42,822 nucleotides of DNA from SLRI01 sp964576715 (GCA_964576715.1 CAZNWE010000032.1:1-42822); one strand, 5' to 3'. Numbered from the stretch's first letter, positions 7,795 to 14,770 are shown. Numbers and translations: made by a program. The notes: generated by a model from the letters alone, not told the origin.

Positions 7795-8895
7795 ATGCGC
7801 AACAAACTGCCGATCATCGGCCGCCGCCGCCTGCTGCGCAACGCCGCCCTGGGCGGTAGCGCCATCGGCGCACCCTGGGTCTGGCGCAAGGCTGCCATGG
7901 CCCAGGACAAACCCGCCGAGATCATCGTTCGCGCCTGGGGTGGCGTCTGGGTCGACTCGCTCGATCAGGGGGTGAGCCAGCGCTTCACCGAGGCGACCGG
8001 CATCGCCGTCCGCCACGACCTCACCGAGGACAACGAACTGCAGCCGCGCCTCTGGGCCGCGGTCGACCAGGGCCGCACCCCGCCGATCCACGTCAACTGG
8101 GACACCTCGACCAACGCCACCAAGTCGGCCCTGCGCGGCGTCTGCGAGGACCTCTCCGACCTCTCGAACCTGGCCGAGATGCTGCCCGCCGCGCGCCCCG
8201 CCGGGTTCGACGACGTGCCGATGATCAACATGTACTCTTACGTCTATGTCCTCGCCTATCGCGACGAGGCGTTTCCCGATGGCCCGCCAGAGAGTTGGAC
8301 GATCATGCTCGAGCCGCGCTTCAAGGGCCGGGTCGCCCTCTACAATGACGGCATCGGCTTCCACCCCTCGGCCCAGCTCGCCGGCGGCGGCAGCTTCGAG
8401 GACATCCCGGACAACATGGAGCCGGCCTGGGACTTCATCCGCCAGCTCAAGGCGCAGGAGCCGCTGTTGGGCGAGGACCCCGACTTCACCGCCTGGTTCC
8501 AGAACGGCGAGATCGACGTCGCCTGCACGATCCTCTCCAACGCCCGGGCGGCCAAGCAGAACGGCATCCCGGTCTCCTGGACGGTGCCCGAGGAGGGCGC
8601 CAAGGTCGACACCGATGCCATGTGGATCCCCCGTGGCCTGCCCGAAAACGAGCTCTACTGGGCCAAGGAATACGTAAACCTCGCAATGAGCCAGGAAGCC
8701 CAGCAGGTCTGGATGGACGGCCTCGGCCTGCCGGGCCTCCGCCCCGGCCTCACCCCGCCAGCCGACCTCGACGGCGACCCCGGCTTCCCCCAGACACCAG
8801 AGGACTTCGCCCGCCTCATCTCGGTGCCGACCCGTGTCCTGGTCGAGCACGAGAGCGACTGGTTCCAGGCGTTCAAGGAGATCATGCAGAGCTGA
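7795..8895 (+). CDS. Extracellular solute-binding protein (PotD/PotF-like), probable Tat substrate
   Basis: Periplasmic binding protein of the polyamine-type ABC importer, 366 residues. The N-terminus has GRRRLLRNAALGG followed by a hydrophobic stretch and likely cleavage after AAMAQ, a twin-arginine-type signal. The mature part has IIVRAWGGVWVDSLDQGVS and FTEATGIAVRHDLTEDNE near the start and FKGRVALYNDGIGFHP in the middle, the PotD/iron-type extracellular-binding fold. CGGAGGA 8-9 bp upstream supports the ATG at 7795. It lies directly downstream of the ATPase gene. A 23-bp palindromic repeat follows the stop codon. The family is clear; the ligand cannot be deduced because residues of the binding pocket are not diagnostic by eye. 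Confidence 0.88.
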   Translation: MRNKLPIIGRRRLLRNAALGGSAIGAPWVWRKAAMAQDKPAEIIVRAWGGVWVDSLDQGVSQRFTEATGIAVRHDLTEDNELQPRLWAAVDQGRTPPIHVNWDTSTNATKSALRGVCEDLSDLSNLAEMLPAARPAGFDDVPMINMYSYVYVLAYRDEAFPDGPPESWTIMLEPRFKGRVALYNDGIGFHPSAQLAGGGSFEDIPDNMEPAWDFIRQLKAQEPLLGEDPDFTAWFQNGEIDVACTILSNARAAKQNGIPVSWTVPEEGAKVDTDAMWIPRGLPENELYWAKEYVNLAMSQEAQQVWMDGLGLPGLRPGLTPPADLDGDPGFPQTPEDFARLISVPTRVLVEHESDWFQAFKEIMQS

Positions 8896-8907
8896 CGAGA
8901 AGGGATT

Positions 8908-8930
8908 GTGGGGGAAATGATTTCCCCCAC
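8908..8930 (+). repeat. 23-bp palindromic repeat, copy A
   Basis: Perfect palindrome with 11-bp arms (GTGGGGGAAAT / ATTTCCCCCAC) around a central G, 12 bp after the binding-protein stop codon. It is preceded by purine-rich GAGAAGGGATT and followed by GCCCCCTCGGAAC. It shares this right flank almost exactly with copy B at 12570. Confidence 0.8.
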
Positions 8931-8982
8931 GCCCCCTCGGAACATTGGCGCTGCGGCTTGCATCGGCTGCGGTGCGGGATTA

Positions 8983-9004
8983 CCTTAGCCAGGGTTGGCT
9001 AAGG
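8983..9004 (+). promoter_or_regulatory. Probable antitoxin operator (inverted repeat)
   Basis: CCTTAGCCA and TGGCTAAGG form a perfect 9-bp inverted repeat with a 4-bp spacer, ending inside the AAGGAGG Shine-Dalgarno sequence of the first antitoxin gene. Antitoxins of this kind usually bind such dyads to autorepress. A shortened related sequence, TTAGCTAA, sits at the same place before the second module. Confidence 0.55.
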
Positions 9005-9014
9005 AGGCCCTGTC

Positions 9015-9269
9015 ATGACGACCGTGAACATGCTGGAGGCCAAGACCAAGCTCTCGAAGCTGGTCCACGCCGTCGAGAGTGGCGCCGAGACCGAGGTGAT
9101 CATCGCTCGCAACGGCAAGCCCGCCGCCAAGCTTGTGCCGCTCGACGCGCCGAAGAAGAAGCCGATCCGGCTCGGCATGTATGACGGGATTTACCCCGAC
9201 ATGAGCCTTGAGGACTTCAACGCGCATGACGAGGAGATTGCCAAGATGTTCTATGGCGACGACGCATGA
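9015..9269 (+). CDS. Phd/YefM-type antitoxin, module 1
   Basis: Type II antitoxin of the prevent-host-death family, 84 residues. The N-terminal DNA-binding part TTVNMLEAKTKLSKLVHAV and EVIIARNGKPAAKLVPL is characteristic. The acidic, variable C-terminus (ending EEIAKMFYGDDA) would wrap the toxin. AAGGAGG is 7 bp before the ATG and overlaps the inverted repeat at 8983. The stop overlaps the start of the toxin remnant by 4 bp (ATGA), the usual translational coupling. It is the same length as the second antitoxin at 10290 and nearly identical over its first 35 residues, diverging in the toxin-binding half. Because its toxin is broken, this is now an orphan antitoxin, or one able to serve only another toxin. 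Confidence 0.88.
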   Translation: MTTVNMLEAKTKLSKLVHAVESGAETEVIIARNGKPAAKLVPLDAPKKKPIRLGMYDGIYPDMSLEDFNAHDEEIAKMFYGDDA

Positions 9270-9511
9270 GGCTGCTGCTGGATACACACATCGCGATATG
9301 GTCCATCGCCATGTCGCAGCGGATCAAATCACCCGGGAAATCGACTCCTGGAGCCGTTTTCATGGGGGGCTGCAGGTCGGTGGCCGAGCCGGCTGTGATG
9401 GACGCCGACCGCACTGGGCGGCCGAAGGGAGCAAGCGTCGGAGACAATCCGCTTGGTCGCGGGGAAGCGCACCCTACCCGGGTCACTATTTTCACCCGGA
9501 ATTACAATTGA
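9266..9511 (+). pseudogene. Truncated VapC-like PIN-domain toxin, module 1
   Basis: The reading frame begins MRLLLDTHIAIWSIAMSQRI, which aligns with the first 20 or so residues of the intact toxin at 10541 (MRLLLDTQIAIWMLNDRPRV), including the first PIN aspartate (Asp6). After about residue 23 (near 9335) the similarity stops, and the remaining sequence up to the stop at 9511 resembles no PIN domain. The other PIN acidic residues are absent. It therefore looks like a toxin gene whose 3' part was deleted or replaced, leaving a non-functional stub. The downstream DNA is lower in GC and carries an unrelated gene. Confidence 0.75.
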
Positions 9512-9521
9512 TCGGAATTTC

Positions 9522-10193
9522 ATGACAGTCGCTCAGATGACTTACGCTGTTATTGATGTAGGTTCCCCATTTCAAGGCAATCTAGGCTGGTTTGTCACGG
9601 GACCCGCCGGCGATGTCGAGGGCATCGATCTGCGGGACTGCGTCGCTGAGTTGTCTCGAGCGGTGTTGCATGGACCGCTGATACTTGGCTTCGAAGCGCC
9701 AATGTACGCGCCTGCCGGTCGTGAGCCGGAGAATCTGCTGAAAGCCGGGCCGGGGGAAGGCAACAGGCCGTGGAGCGCAGGTGCAGGCGCTGCAACAATA
9801 GCAATGGCAATGGCTGTCGTGCCATGGGTGCTTCGAAGTTTCTCGAGCCAGAGCACCGACATTCGCGGTTGGCAAAATTGGAATCAGCTGCCAGAGCGCC
9901 CCAAAGAACTGCTTGTCTTCGAGGCTTTCGTCTCGGGCGGGCGATCGGATGGACATGTGGCTGACGCCCGTGCTGCGGTACTGGCAGCTCGTTCGCGGTT
10001 CGAATGCAAACCGCCGATGGCTGTCTCGAGCGATCTGGAGGACGAGCCGTGCCTGAGCATCATTGGCGCAGCTCTTTTGATGGCCGGGATGACAGAGGAC
10101 GTCGGTGAGCTGCAGAGAACGTGCTTGGTAGTCCGGGCCGCCAAAACGCTCGGCAGTGCCCCAATGGCGTCACCGTCTGATCCTTTATTGTGA
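9522..10193 (+). CDS. Uncharacterised protein with RNase H-like (DUF429-type) features
   Basis: A 223-residue protein I do not recognise with certainty. It starts with AVIDVGSPFQGNLGWFV, a beta-hairpin with an aspartate (about Asp12) as in RNase H-fold proteins. It continues with LILGFEAPMYAPAG (about Glu58), EGNRPWSAGAGAA, LLVFEAFVSGG (about Glu144) and HVADARAAV (about Asp158). This series of isolated acidic residues on predicted strands resembles DUF429-type predicted nucleases. Local GC is clearly lower than in flanking genes, and the gene replaces the 3' part of a toxin gene, which points to transfer. The start is the ATG at 9522; 9537 is a possible alternative and upstream codons look like remnant sequence. 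No signal peptide. Nuclease activity is inference only. Confidence 0.55.
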   Translation: MTVAQMTYAVIDVGSPFQGNLGWFVTGPAGDVEGIDLRDCVAELSRAVLHGPLILGFEAPMYAPAGREPENLLKAGPGEGNRPWSAGAGAATIAMAMAVVPWVLRSFSSQSTDIRGWQNWNQLPERPKELLVFEAFVSGGRSDGHVADARAAVLAARSRFECKPPMAVSSDLEDEPCLSIIGAALLMAGMTEDVGELQRTCLVVRAAKTLGSAPMASPSDPLL

Positions 10194-10212
10194 TGGAGCA
10201 TCAGACGGTGAC
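10169..10212 (+). terminator. 13-bp inverted repeat spanning the end of the orphan gene
   Basis: GTCACCGTCTGAT (10169-10181) and ATCAGACGGTGAC (10200-10212) are perfect inverted copies separated by 18 bp, with the stop codon of the 9522 gene inside the loop. There is no T-tract, so it may be a Rho-dependent or mRNA-stabilising hairpin, or the edge of an inserted segment. Confidence 0.45.
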
Positions 10213-10289
10213 GTGAGGAACAAGCACTCAACTTGTCGAGAGGTGGCTGGCTCCTCAAATCCGCCGACTTTAGCTAAGAGGTGAATGTC

Positions 10290-10544
10290 GTGACGACCGT
10301 GAACATGTTGGAGGCCAAGACCAAGCTGTCGAAGCTGGTTCAGGCCGTCGAGAGTGGCGCCGAGGGTGAGGTGATCATCGCCCGCAACGGCAAACCCGTG
10401 GCTAGGCTCGTGCCGATGCATGCTGAAGTACGCAAGAAACGGGAACTCGGCTTTCTCGAGGGAAAATATCCATCGACGACCCAGGAGGAGTTCGATTCGA
10501 CCAACGATGAGATTTACAAGATGTTCTTCGGCGACGGCGAGTGA
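10290..10544 (+). CDS. Phd/YefM-type antitoxin, module 2
   Basis: Antitoxin of 84 residues paralogous to that at 9015: TTVNMLEAKTKLSKLVQAVE and EVIIARNGKPVARLVPM are shared, and the C-terminus ends DEIYKMFFGDGE. The start is placed at the GTG at 10290 because it aligns exactly with the ATG of module 1 and has AAGAGG about 8 bp upstream; an in-frame GTG at 10281 would add three residues. The palindrome TTAGCTAA at 10270-10277 resembles the core of the operator of module 1. The stop overlaps the toxin start (ATGA-type, 4 bp). Predicted to bind and neutralise the adjacent PIN toxin and to autorepress the operon. Confidence 0.86.
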   Translation: MTTVNMLEAKTKLSKLVQAVESGAEGEVIIARNGKPVARLVPMHAEVRKKRELGFLEGKYPSTTQEEFDSTNDEIYKMFFGDGE

Positions 10545-10930
10545 GGTTGCTGCTCGATACCCAGATAGCTATCTGGATGCTCAACGATCGGCCACGAGTT
10601 CCGAGACAAATCGTGGAAATGATCGAAGAGCCTGAACACAAATGCTATGTCTCGGCGGTCAGCATCTGGGAAATCGCGATCAAGTTCGCGCTCGGTAAGG
10701 AGACCGCTCCGCCATTTTCGGGTGCCGAAGCCATCGGCCATTTCATCCGGGCGAGCTTCGACCTCCTCTCCGTCACCCCCGAGCACGCCGCCACCGTGGG
10801 CACCCTCCCCCTCCATCACGGCGACCCGTTCGACCGCCTGCTGGTGGCACAGGCGCTCACCGAGCCCTTGCGCCTCGTCACCGCCGACAAGAAGATCGCC
10901 GTCTACAGCGACACGGCCATCCTGTGCTAG
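10541..10930 (+). CDS. VapC-like PIN-domain toxin, module 2 (intact)
   Basis: Predicted ribonuclease toxin of 129 residues, full length for the family. PIN-domain acidic residues are present: Asp6 (MRLLLDTQIAIW), Glu44 (VSIWEIAIKFA), Asp98 in HHGDPFDRLLVAQA and Asp116 in LRLVTADKKIAVY. Such toxins typically cleave tRNA or rRNA and are held by the cognate antitoxin. It is translationally coupled to the antitoxin gene. The stop codon region overlaps the convergent clpP-like gene by 4 bp. Compared with module 1, this copy is complete, so the locus retains one working toxin. The RNA target cannot be predicted from sequence. Confidence 0.87.
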   Translation: MRLLLDTQIAIWMLNDRPRVPRQIVEMIEEPEHKCYVSAVSIWEIAIKFALGKETAPPFSGAEAIGHFIRASFDLLSVTPEHAATVGTLPLHHGDPFDRLLVAQALTEPLRLVTADKKIAVYSDTAILC

Positions 10931-11520
10931 CCCAGTTCGCCCTTCGTCCGGATCACCCTGTGCAACAGCCCGTACTCGATCGCTTCCTCCGGGAACATCC
11001 AGTGGTCGCGATCGGTGTCCTTGGCGATCCGCTCGATCGGCTGGCCGGTCTCGAGCGCGAAAATTCGGTTCAGCCGGTCGCGCATCTTGATGATCTGCTC
11101 GGCCTGGATGCCGATGTCGGTGGCCGAGCCCATCATCCCGCCCGAGGGCTGGTGCAGCAAGAACCGCGTATTGGGCAGGCAGAAGCGATTCTCCTTGGCC
11201 GCTCCGACGAAGATCAGCGCCCCCGCCGAGGCGACCCAGCCAGTGCCGATCACCCTGACCTTGGGGCCCACGAACTTGAGCATGTCGTAGATCATGTCGC
11301 CGGATTCGACGTGTCCGCCGGGCGAGCTGACGAAGACGTCGATCCAGTCGTCACCATCGGCGGCGAGCGCCAGCAGCTGGGCGCTCACGACCTTGGCCAT
11401 CTTGTGCTCGACCTGGCCCGTGATCAGCACCGTCCGACTCTTGAACAGTTTCTCCTCGACCATCCCGGCCTTCGGTGCCTCCTCCGCCTGCTTCTTCTCG
11501 TCCTCGTCATCGAGCCACAT
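10927..11520 (-). CDS. ClpP-family serine protease subunit (second-type ClpP paralogue)
   Basis: Predicted self-compartmentalising peptidase of the ClpP fold, 197 residues. The catalytic triad is visible: Ser98 in GTGWVASAGALIF, His123 in RFLLHQPSGG and Asp172 in DTDRDHWM. SSPGGHVESGDMIYDM is the conserved oxyanion/strand region. The N-terminus is acidic and lysine-rich (MWLDDEDEKKQAEEAPKAG), unlike housekeeping ClpP, and WMFPEEAIEYGLL replaces the usual FMSAEEAKEYGLID. It matches the additional ClpP type common in alphaproteobacteria. The ATG at 11520 is chosen because GGAG lies about 10 bp upstream; a GTG at 11568 lacks a ribosome-binding site. No clpX or clpA is adjacent. It lies on the strand opposite to the transport genes around it. 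Confidence 0.86.
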   Translation of the reverse strand: MWLDDEDEKKQAEEAPKAGMVEEKLFKSRTVLITGQVEHKMAKVVSAQLLALAADGDDWIDVFVSSPGGHVESGDMIYDMLKFVGPKVRVIGTGWVASAGALIFVGAAKENRFCLPNTRFLLHQPSGGMMGSATDIGIQAEQIIKMRDRLNRIFALETGQPIERIAKDTDRDHWMFPEEAIEYGLLHRVIRTKGELG

Positions 11521-11642
11521 CGACCAACCACTCCGTTTGCGACCGACCAAGAGGCCGGCCTTTGACACCAGATAAGCCGGTACCTAGCGCTGCGGGCGCC
11601 GTCCGACAATCGCAACCGTCGGGCGACGGGCAAGGCGTCGCC

Positions 11643-12557
11643 ATGGCGCTCATGGATGGCCTCGAGGCGGTGCGCGCCGCCCTCTTCCGCAACCGCGGCG
11701 GCGGCCTCGCCCCCTGGCTGTTCCTCCTGCCGGCGATCCTGATCACCGGGCTCCTCGTGATCGGCATCGTGCCGCTCGTCGACGCGTCCTTGAAGACCCT
11801 CGATCGCACCACCTTCCGCATGGGCGAAACCTGGAGCCTCGCCAATTTCGTCACCTTGTGGGAACGCCCGGTCTACGCCGTGCTCGCCTGGCGGACCATC
11901 GGCGCGGCGCTGGCCGTCACCCTGATCACCCTCTTGATCGCCTTGCCCTACGCCTGGCTCATGGTCAGAACACCCCGGCCGAGGCTGAAGAAGCTGCTCC
12001 TGGTCTCGCTGTTCCTCCCCTTCTTCATCGGCCAGGTCGTGCGCGCCTATGGCTGGCTCATCGTCCTGGGCCAGCAAGGCCTCGTGAACACCGCGCTGGC
12101 CAGCCTCGGCCTGCCCGCCGTCTCCGTCCTCTACACCTTCAACGGCGTCGTTCTGGGCCTGGTCCAGTACATGCTGCCCTTTGCCGTTTTGATGCTCGCC
12201 CCGGCCTTCACCGCCGTCCCCGAGGAGGTCGAGCTCGCCTCGGCCAGCCTCGGCGCCACCCCGGCCCGGACCTTCGCGCATGTCGTCCTGCCGCTGGTCA
12301 AGCCCGGCCTCGCCGCCGCCGCCGTCGTCGTCTTCACCCTCACCCTCACTGACTTCGCCATGCCGGCGATCATGGGCGGCGGCCGCAACGACTTCGTCGC
12401 CAACGGCATCTACGACGCCTTCTTCCGCCTTTCGGACCCGGGCTTAGGTGGCGCCCTCTCGATCGTCCTGACCCTCATCGGCACGACCATCGCCGGCTGC
12501 ATGCTGGCGCTTTTTGGCCTCGGTACGCTCGGCTATGTCGCGAGGAACCGGCAATGA
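11643..12557 (+). CDS. ABC importer permease 1 (PotB-like)
   Basis: Integral membrane permease of 304 residues with about six hydrophobic segments, beginning at APWLFLLPAILITGLLVIGI. The cytoplasmic EAA-loop, which docks on the ATPase, reads EVELASASLGATPARTF followed by HVVLP. PYAWLMVRTPRPRLKKLLL and LPFFIGQVVRAYGWLIVLG are typical PotB-type segments. The ATG at 11643 is chosen because the hydrophobic domain starts soon after and AAGG lies upstream; extending to 11475 would read through the clpP upstream region. It would pair with the ATPase at 6696 and binding protein at 7795, although 2.7 kb of unrelated genes separate them. The stop is followed by repeat copy B and then permease 2. Confidence 0.9.
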   Translation: MALMDGLEAVRAALFRNRGGGLAPWLFLLPAILITGLLVIGIVPLVDASLKTLDRTTFRMGETWSLANFVTLWERPVYAVLAWRTIGAALAVTLITLLIALPYAWLMVRTPRPRLKKLLLVSLFLPFFIGQVVRAYGWLIVLGQQGLVNTALASLGLPAVSVLYTFNGVVLGLVQYMLPFAVLMLAPAFTAVPEEVELASASLGATPARTFAHVVLPLVKPGLAAAAVVVFTLTLTDFAMPAIMGGGRNDFVANGIYDAFFRLSDPGLGGALSIVLTLIGTTIAGCMLALFGLGTLGYVARNRQ

Positions 12558-12569
12558 AGAGAAGAAGAT

Positions 12570-12592
12570 GTGGGGGCAATGATTTCCCCCAC
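12570..12592 (+). repeat. 23-bp palindromic repeat, copy B
   Basis: GTGGGGGCAAT, G, ATTTCCCCCAC: same layout as copy A, with one uncompensated mismatch (C12577 opposite T12585). Left flank GAGAAGAAGAT, right flank GCCCCCTCGAAAC. It starts 13 bp after the stop of permease 1 and faces copy C. Confidence 0.8.
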
Positions 12593-12617
12593 GCCCCCTC
12601 GAAACTTAGGGTGGGGC

Positions 12618-12640
12618 GCGGGGAGGATCATCCTCCCCGC
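12618..12640 (-). repeat. 23-bp palindromic repeat, copy C (inverted)
   Basis: Perfect palindrome, 11-bp arms GCGGGGAGGAT / ATCCTCCCCGC around one base. Read on the reverse strand, the flanks are AAGAAGAAGAT on the left and GCCCCACC on the right, the same arrangement as copy D. It lies 11 bp before the start of permease 2, in the position where a ribosome-binding site would be expected. Confidence 0.8.
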
Positions 12641-12651
12641 ATCTTCTTCTT

Positions 12652-13455
12652 ATGAAGCGCTCGCCTTTCACCATGCTGTTGGTCGCCGTCGTGGTCTTCG
12701 ACCTCGTCTTCCTAGCGCTGCCCAACATCGTGATCGTCGTCATATCGTTCACCGCCGGCAACATGGTGGCCTTCCCGCCCGAGGGCTTCTCCTTGCGCTG
12801 GTACGAGGCCCTCTTGACCCGCCCGGAATTCATGGCAGCACTGCAGCGCTCGCTCTGGGTGGGCCTCGTCTGCACCGCCCTGGCCGTCCCCGCGGGCACG
12901 CTCGCGGCCTTGGCCCTCGTCCGCTTCCGGATCCGCTTTCCGACCGGCATCCAGCTCTATCTGCTGCTCCCCTTCACCATCCCGCTGGTGGTCTCCGGCA
13001 TCGCCCTCATGCTGCTCTTCGGCCGAGCGGGGCTCCTGGGTGCGGTCTGGCCGATCGGTATCGCGGCTTGCGTCATCAATCTGCCCTTCATGATTTGGGC
13101 GGTCTCGGCATCCGTGAACCACCTCGACCGCGACCTCGAGAACGCGGCGATGAACTGCGGTGCCCCACCGACCCACACCTTCTTCACCGTCACCCTGCCC
13201 GCGGTGGCGCCAGGCATCCTGACCGGAGCACTGATCATGTTCATCCTCGCCGTCAACGAGTTCCTGGTCAGCCTGATGCTGGTCGATGCGCGCATCGTCA
13301 CCCTGCCGGTCCTGGTCTACAACGCCATCCGCAACATCATCACCCCCGACCTCGCCGCCGTTTCGGTCGTCTATCTCTTGATCGCTGTGACCGCCATCTG
13401 GCTCCTCGACCGGCTGGTCGGCCTCGATATCCTCCTGAAATCCAAGCGGAACTGA
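12652..13455 (+). CDS. ABC importer permease 2 (PotC-like)
   Basis: Second permease of the polyamine-type importer, 267 residues with about six membrane segments, starting MKRSPFTMLLVAVVVFDLVF. The EAA loop reads DLENAAMNCGAPPTHTFFTV, followed by LPAVAPGILTGALIMFI, and AFPPEGFSLRWYEALL is the characteristic PotC periplasmic stretch near residue 40. The ATG at 12652 is the only start that keeps the first membrane segment. There is no Shine-Dalgarno sequence directly before it: the bases upstream are TCTTCTTCTT from repeat copy C, so translation may depend on coupling or on the folding of the repeat. The HisD-like gene starts 1 bp after the stop, indicating one transcript. Confidence 0.9.
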   Translation: MKRSPFTMLLVAVVVFDLVFLALPNIVIVVISFTAGNMVAFPPEGFSLRWYEALLTRPEFMAALQRSLWVGLVCTALAVPAGTLAALALVRFRIRFPTGIQLYLLLPFTIPLVVSGIALMLLFGRAGLLGAVWPIGIAACVINLPFMIWAVSASVNHLDRDLENAAMNCGAPPTHTFFTVTLPAVAPGILTGALIMFILAVNEFLVSLMLVDARIVTLPVLVYNAIRNIITPDLAAVSVVYLLIAVTAIWLLDRLVGLDILLKSKRN

Positions 13456-13456
13456 C

Positions 13457-14770
13457 ATGATCAACTTGTTCGAGCTCGCGAAGCTGACCGAAGCCGAGCG
13501 CGCGGCCCTGTTGGACCGCACCGAGGCCGATCTCTCGTCCTTCATGGCGCCCGTGGCTGGGATCGTGACCCAGGTGCGCGAAGGCGGCGACCGGGCGATC
13601 GCCGAGCTCGCCCTGAGCATCGACAAGACCACCCTCGACCCGGCCAAGCTCGAAGCGACGCCCGAGGAGTTCGCGACGGCGGAGAAATCGCTTTCGCAGG
13701 ACGTCAAGGACGCCATCCACTACGCCACCGACAATATCCGCCGCTTCCACGAACGGCAGAAACCGGAAGCAATGTGGGTGATGGAGATCCGTCCCGGCGC
13801 TTTCGCCGGCGAGCGCTGGACCCCGATCCGCTCCGTCGCCTGCTACGTCCCCCGCGGCAAGGGTGCTTTTCCATCGGTGATGATGATGACCACTGTCCCG
13901 GCGGTGGTCGCCGGCGTGAAGGAGGTCATCGTCCTCACCCCGCCGACCCCCGAAGGCGGCATCGACGCCGCCTCGCTCTACGCGGCGAAGACCGCGGGCG
14001 TCACCCGGGTCTTCCGCGTCGGCGGGGCCGTGGCCGTGGCGGCTGCCGCCTTCGGCACCGAATCCGTGCCCCGAGTGGTGAAGATCGTCGGCCCCGGCAG
14101 CCCCTGGGTGGTCGCCGCCAAGCGCCACCTCGCCGACAAGATCGACACCGGCCTGCCGGCCGGCCCGTCGGAATCCATCGTCCTCGCCGATGCCACCGCC
14201 AACCCCGACATCGCTGCCCTGGACCTCTTGATCGAGGCCGAGCACGGCCCCGACAGCAGCGCCTATCTCGTCACCGACAGCCGCGAGATCGCCGAGCAGG
14301 CCAGAGCCCGCCTGCCGGAGCTCATCGCCAATCTCGGGCCGGAACGGCAGAGCTACATCCACGCCGTCCTGGGCGGCAACTGCGGTGGTGTCGTGCTCGC
14401 CCCGTCATGGGAGGAGGCGATCCGCTTCACCAACGACTACGCGCCCGAGCATCTGGGCATCCTCTCGGCCGAACCCTGGCAGCATCTGGGCTCGATCACC
14501 GACGCCGGCGAGATCCTCCTCGGCGAGAACACGCCGATGACCATCGCCAATTTCTGCCTCGGCCCCGACTGCGTGCTGCCGACCGGCGGCTGGGCCAAGA
14601 CCTTCTCGGCCCTGGGTGTGCAGGACTTCATGAAGCGCACCAGCCTCGGCCATATTACCAGAAAGGGCTTCGCCGAGCCGGCGCACCACGCCCGCGTCCT
14701 CGCCACCTATGAAGGCTTCGAAGCCCACGCCCAGGCCCTGTCGCCGATCCGCGAGCGTTTTCGCCCCTGA
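13457..14770 (+). CDS. Histidinol-dehydrogenase-family NAD-dependent dehydrogenase, non-canonical active site
   Basis: HisD-fold oxidoreductase of 437 residues, normal length. Conserved features include SVACYVPRGKGAFPSVMMM, VRVFRVGG-like TRVFRVGGAVAVAAAAFGT, IVGPGSPWVVAAKR and the catalytic Glu-His pair in FTNDYAPEHL (about Glu331-His332). Positions that bind zinc and histidinol in E. coli HisD differ: Gln259 is Glu260 here, Asp360 is Asn365, and the NHVLPT motif reads DCVLPT (His367 to Cys372). His263 and His424 are kept. No histidine-biosynthesis gene is nearby, and the gene is tightly coupled to an ABC permease. It therefore probably oxidises the imported substrate or a derivative, like HpsN-type paralogues, rather than histidinol. 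Substrate unknown. Confidence 0.82.
   Translation: MINLFELAKLTEAERAALLDRTEADLSSFMAPVAGIVTQVREGGDRAIAELALSIDKTTLDPAKLEATPEEFATAEKSLSQDVKDAIHYATDNIRRFHERQKPEAMWVMEIRPGAFAGERWTPIRSVACYVPRGKGAFPSVMMMTTVPAVVAGVKEVIVLTPPTPEGGIDAASLYAAKTAGVTRVFRVGGAVAVAAAAFGTESVPRVVKIVGPGSPWVVAAKRHLADKIDTGLPAGPSESIVLADATANPDIAALDLLIEAEHGPDSSAYLVTDSREIAEQARARLPELIANLGPERQSYIHAVLGGNCGGVVLAPSWEEAIRFTNDYAPEHLGILSAEPWQHLGSITDAGEILLGENTPMTIANFCLGPDCVLPTGGWAKTFSALGVQDFMKRTSLGHITRKGFAEPAHHARVLATYEGFEAHAQALSPIRERFRP

Noticed and set aside
11475..11642. A 56-residue N-terminal extension of permease 1
   Set aside because: It overlaps the coding start of the divergent clpP-like gene, is proline/arginine-rich without family similarity, and a better start lies at 11643.
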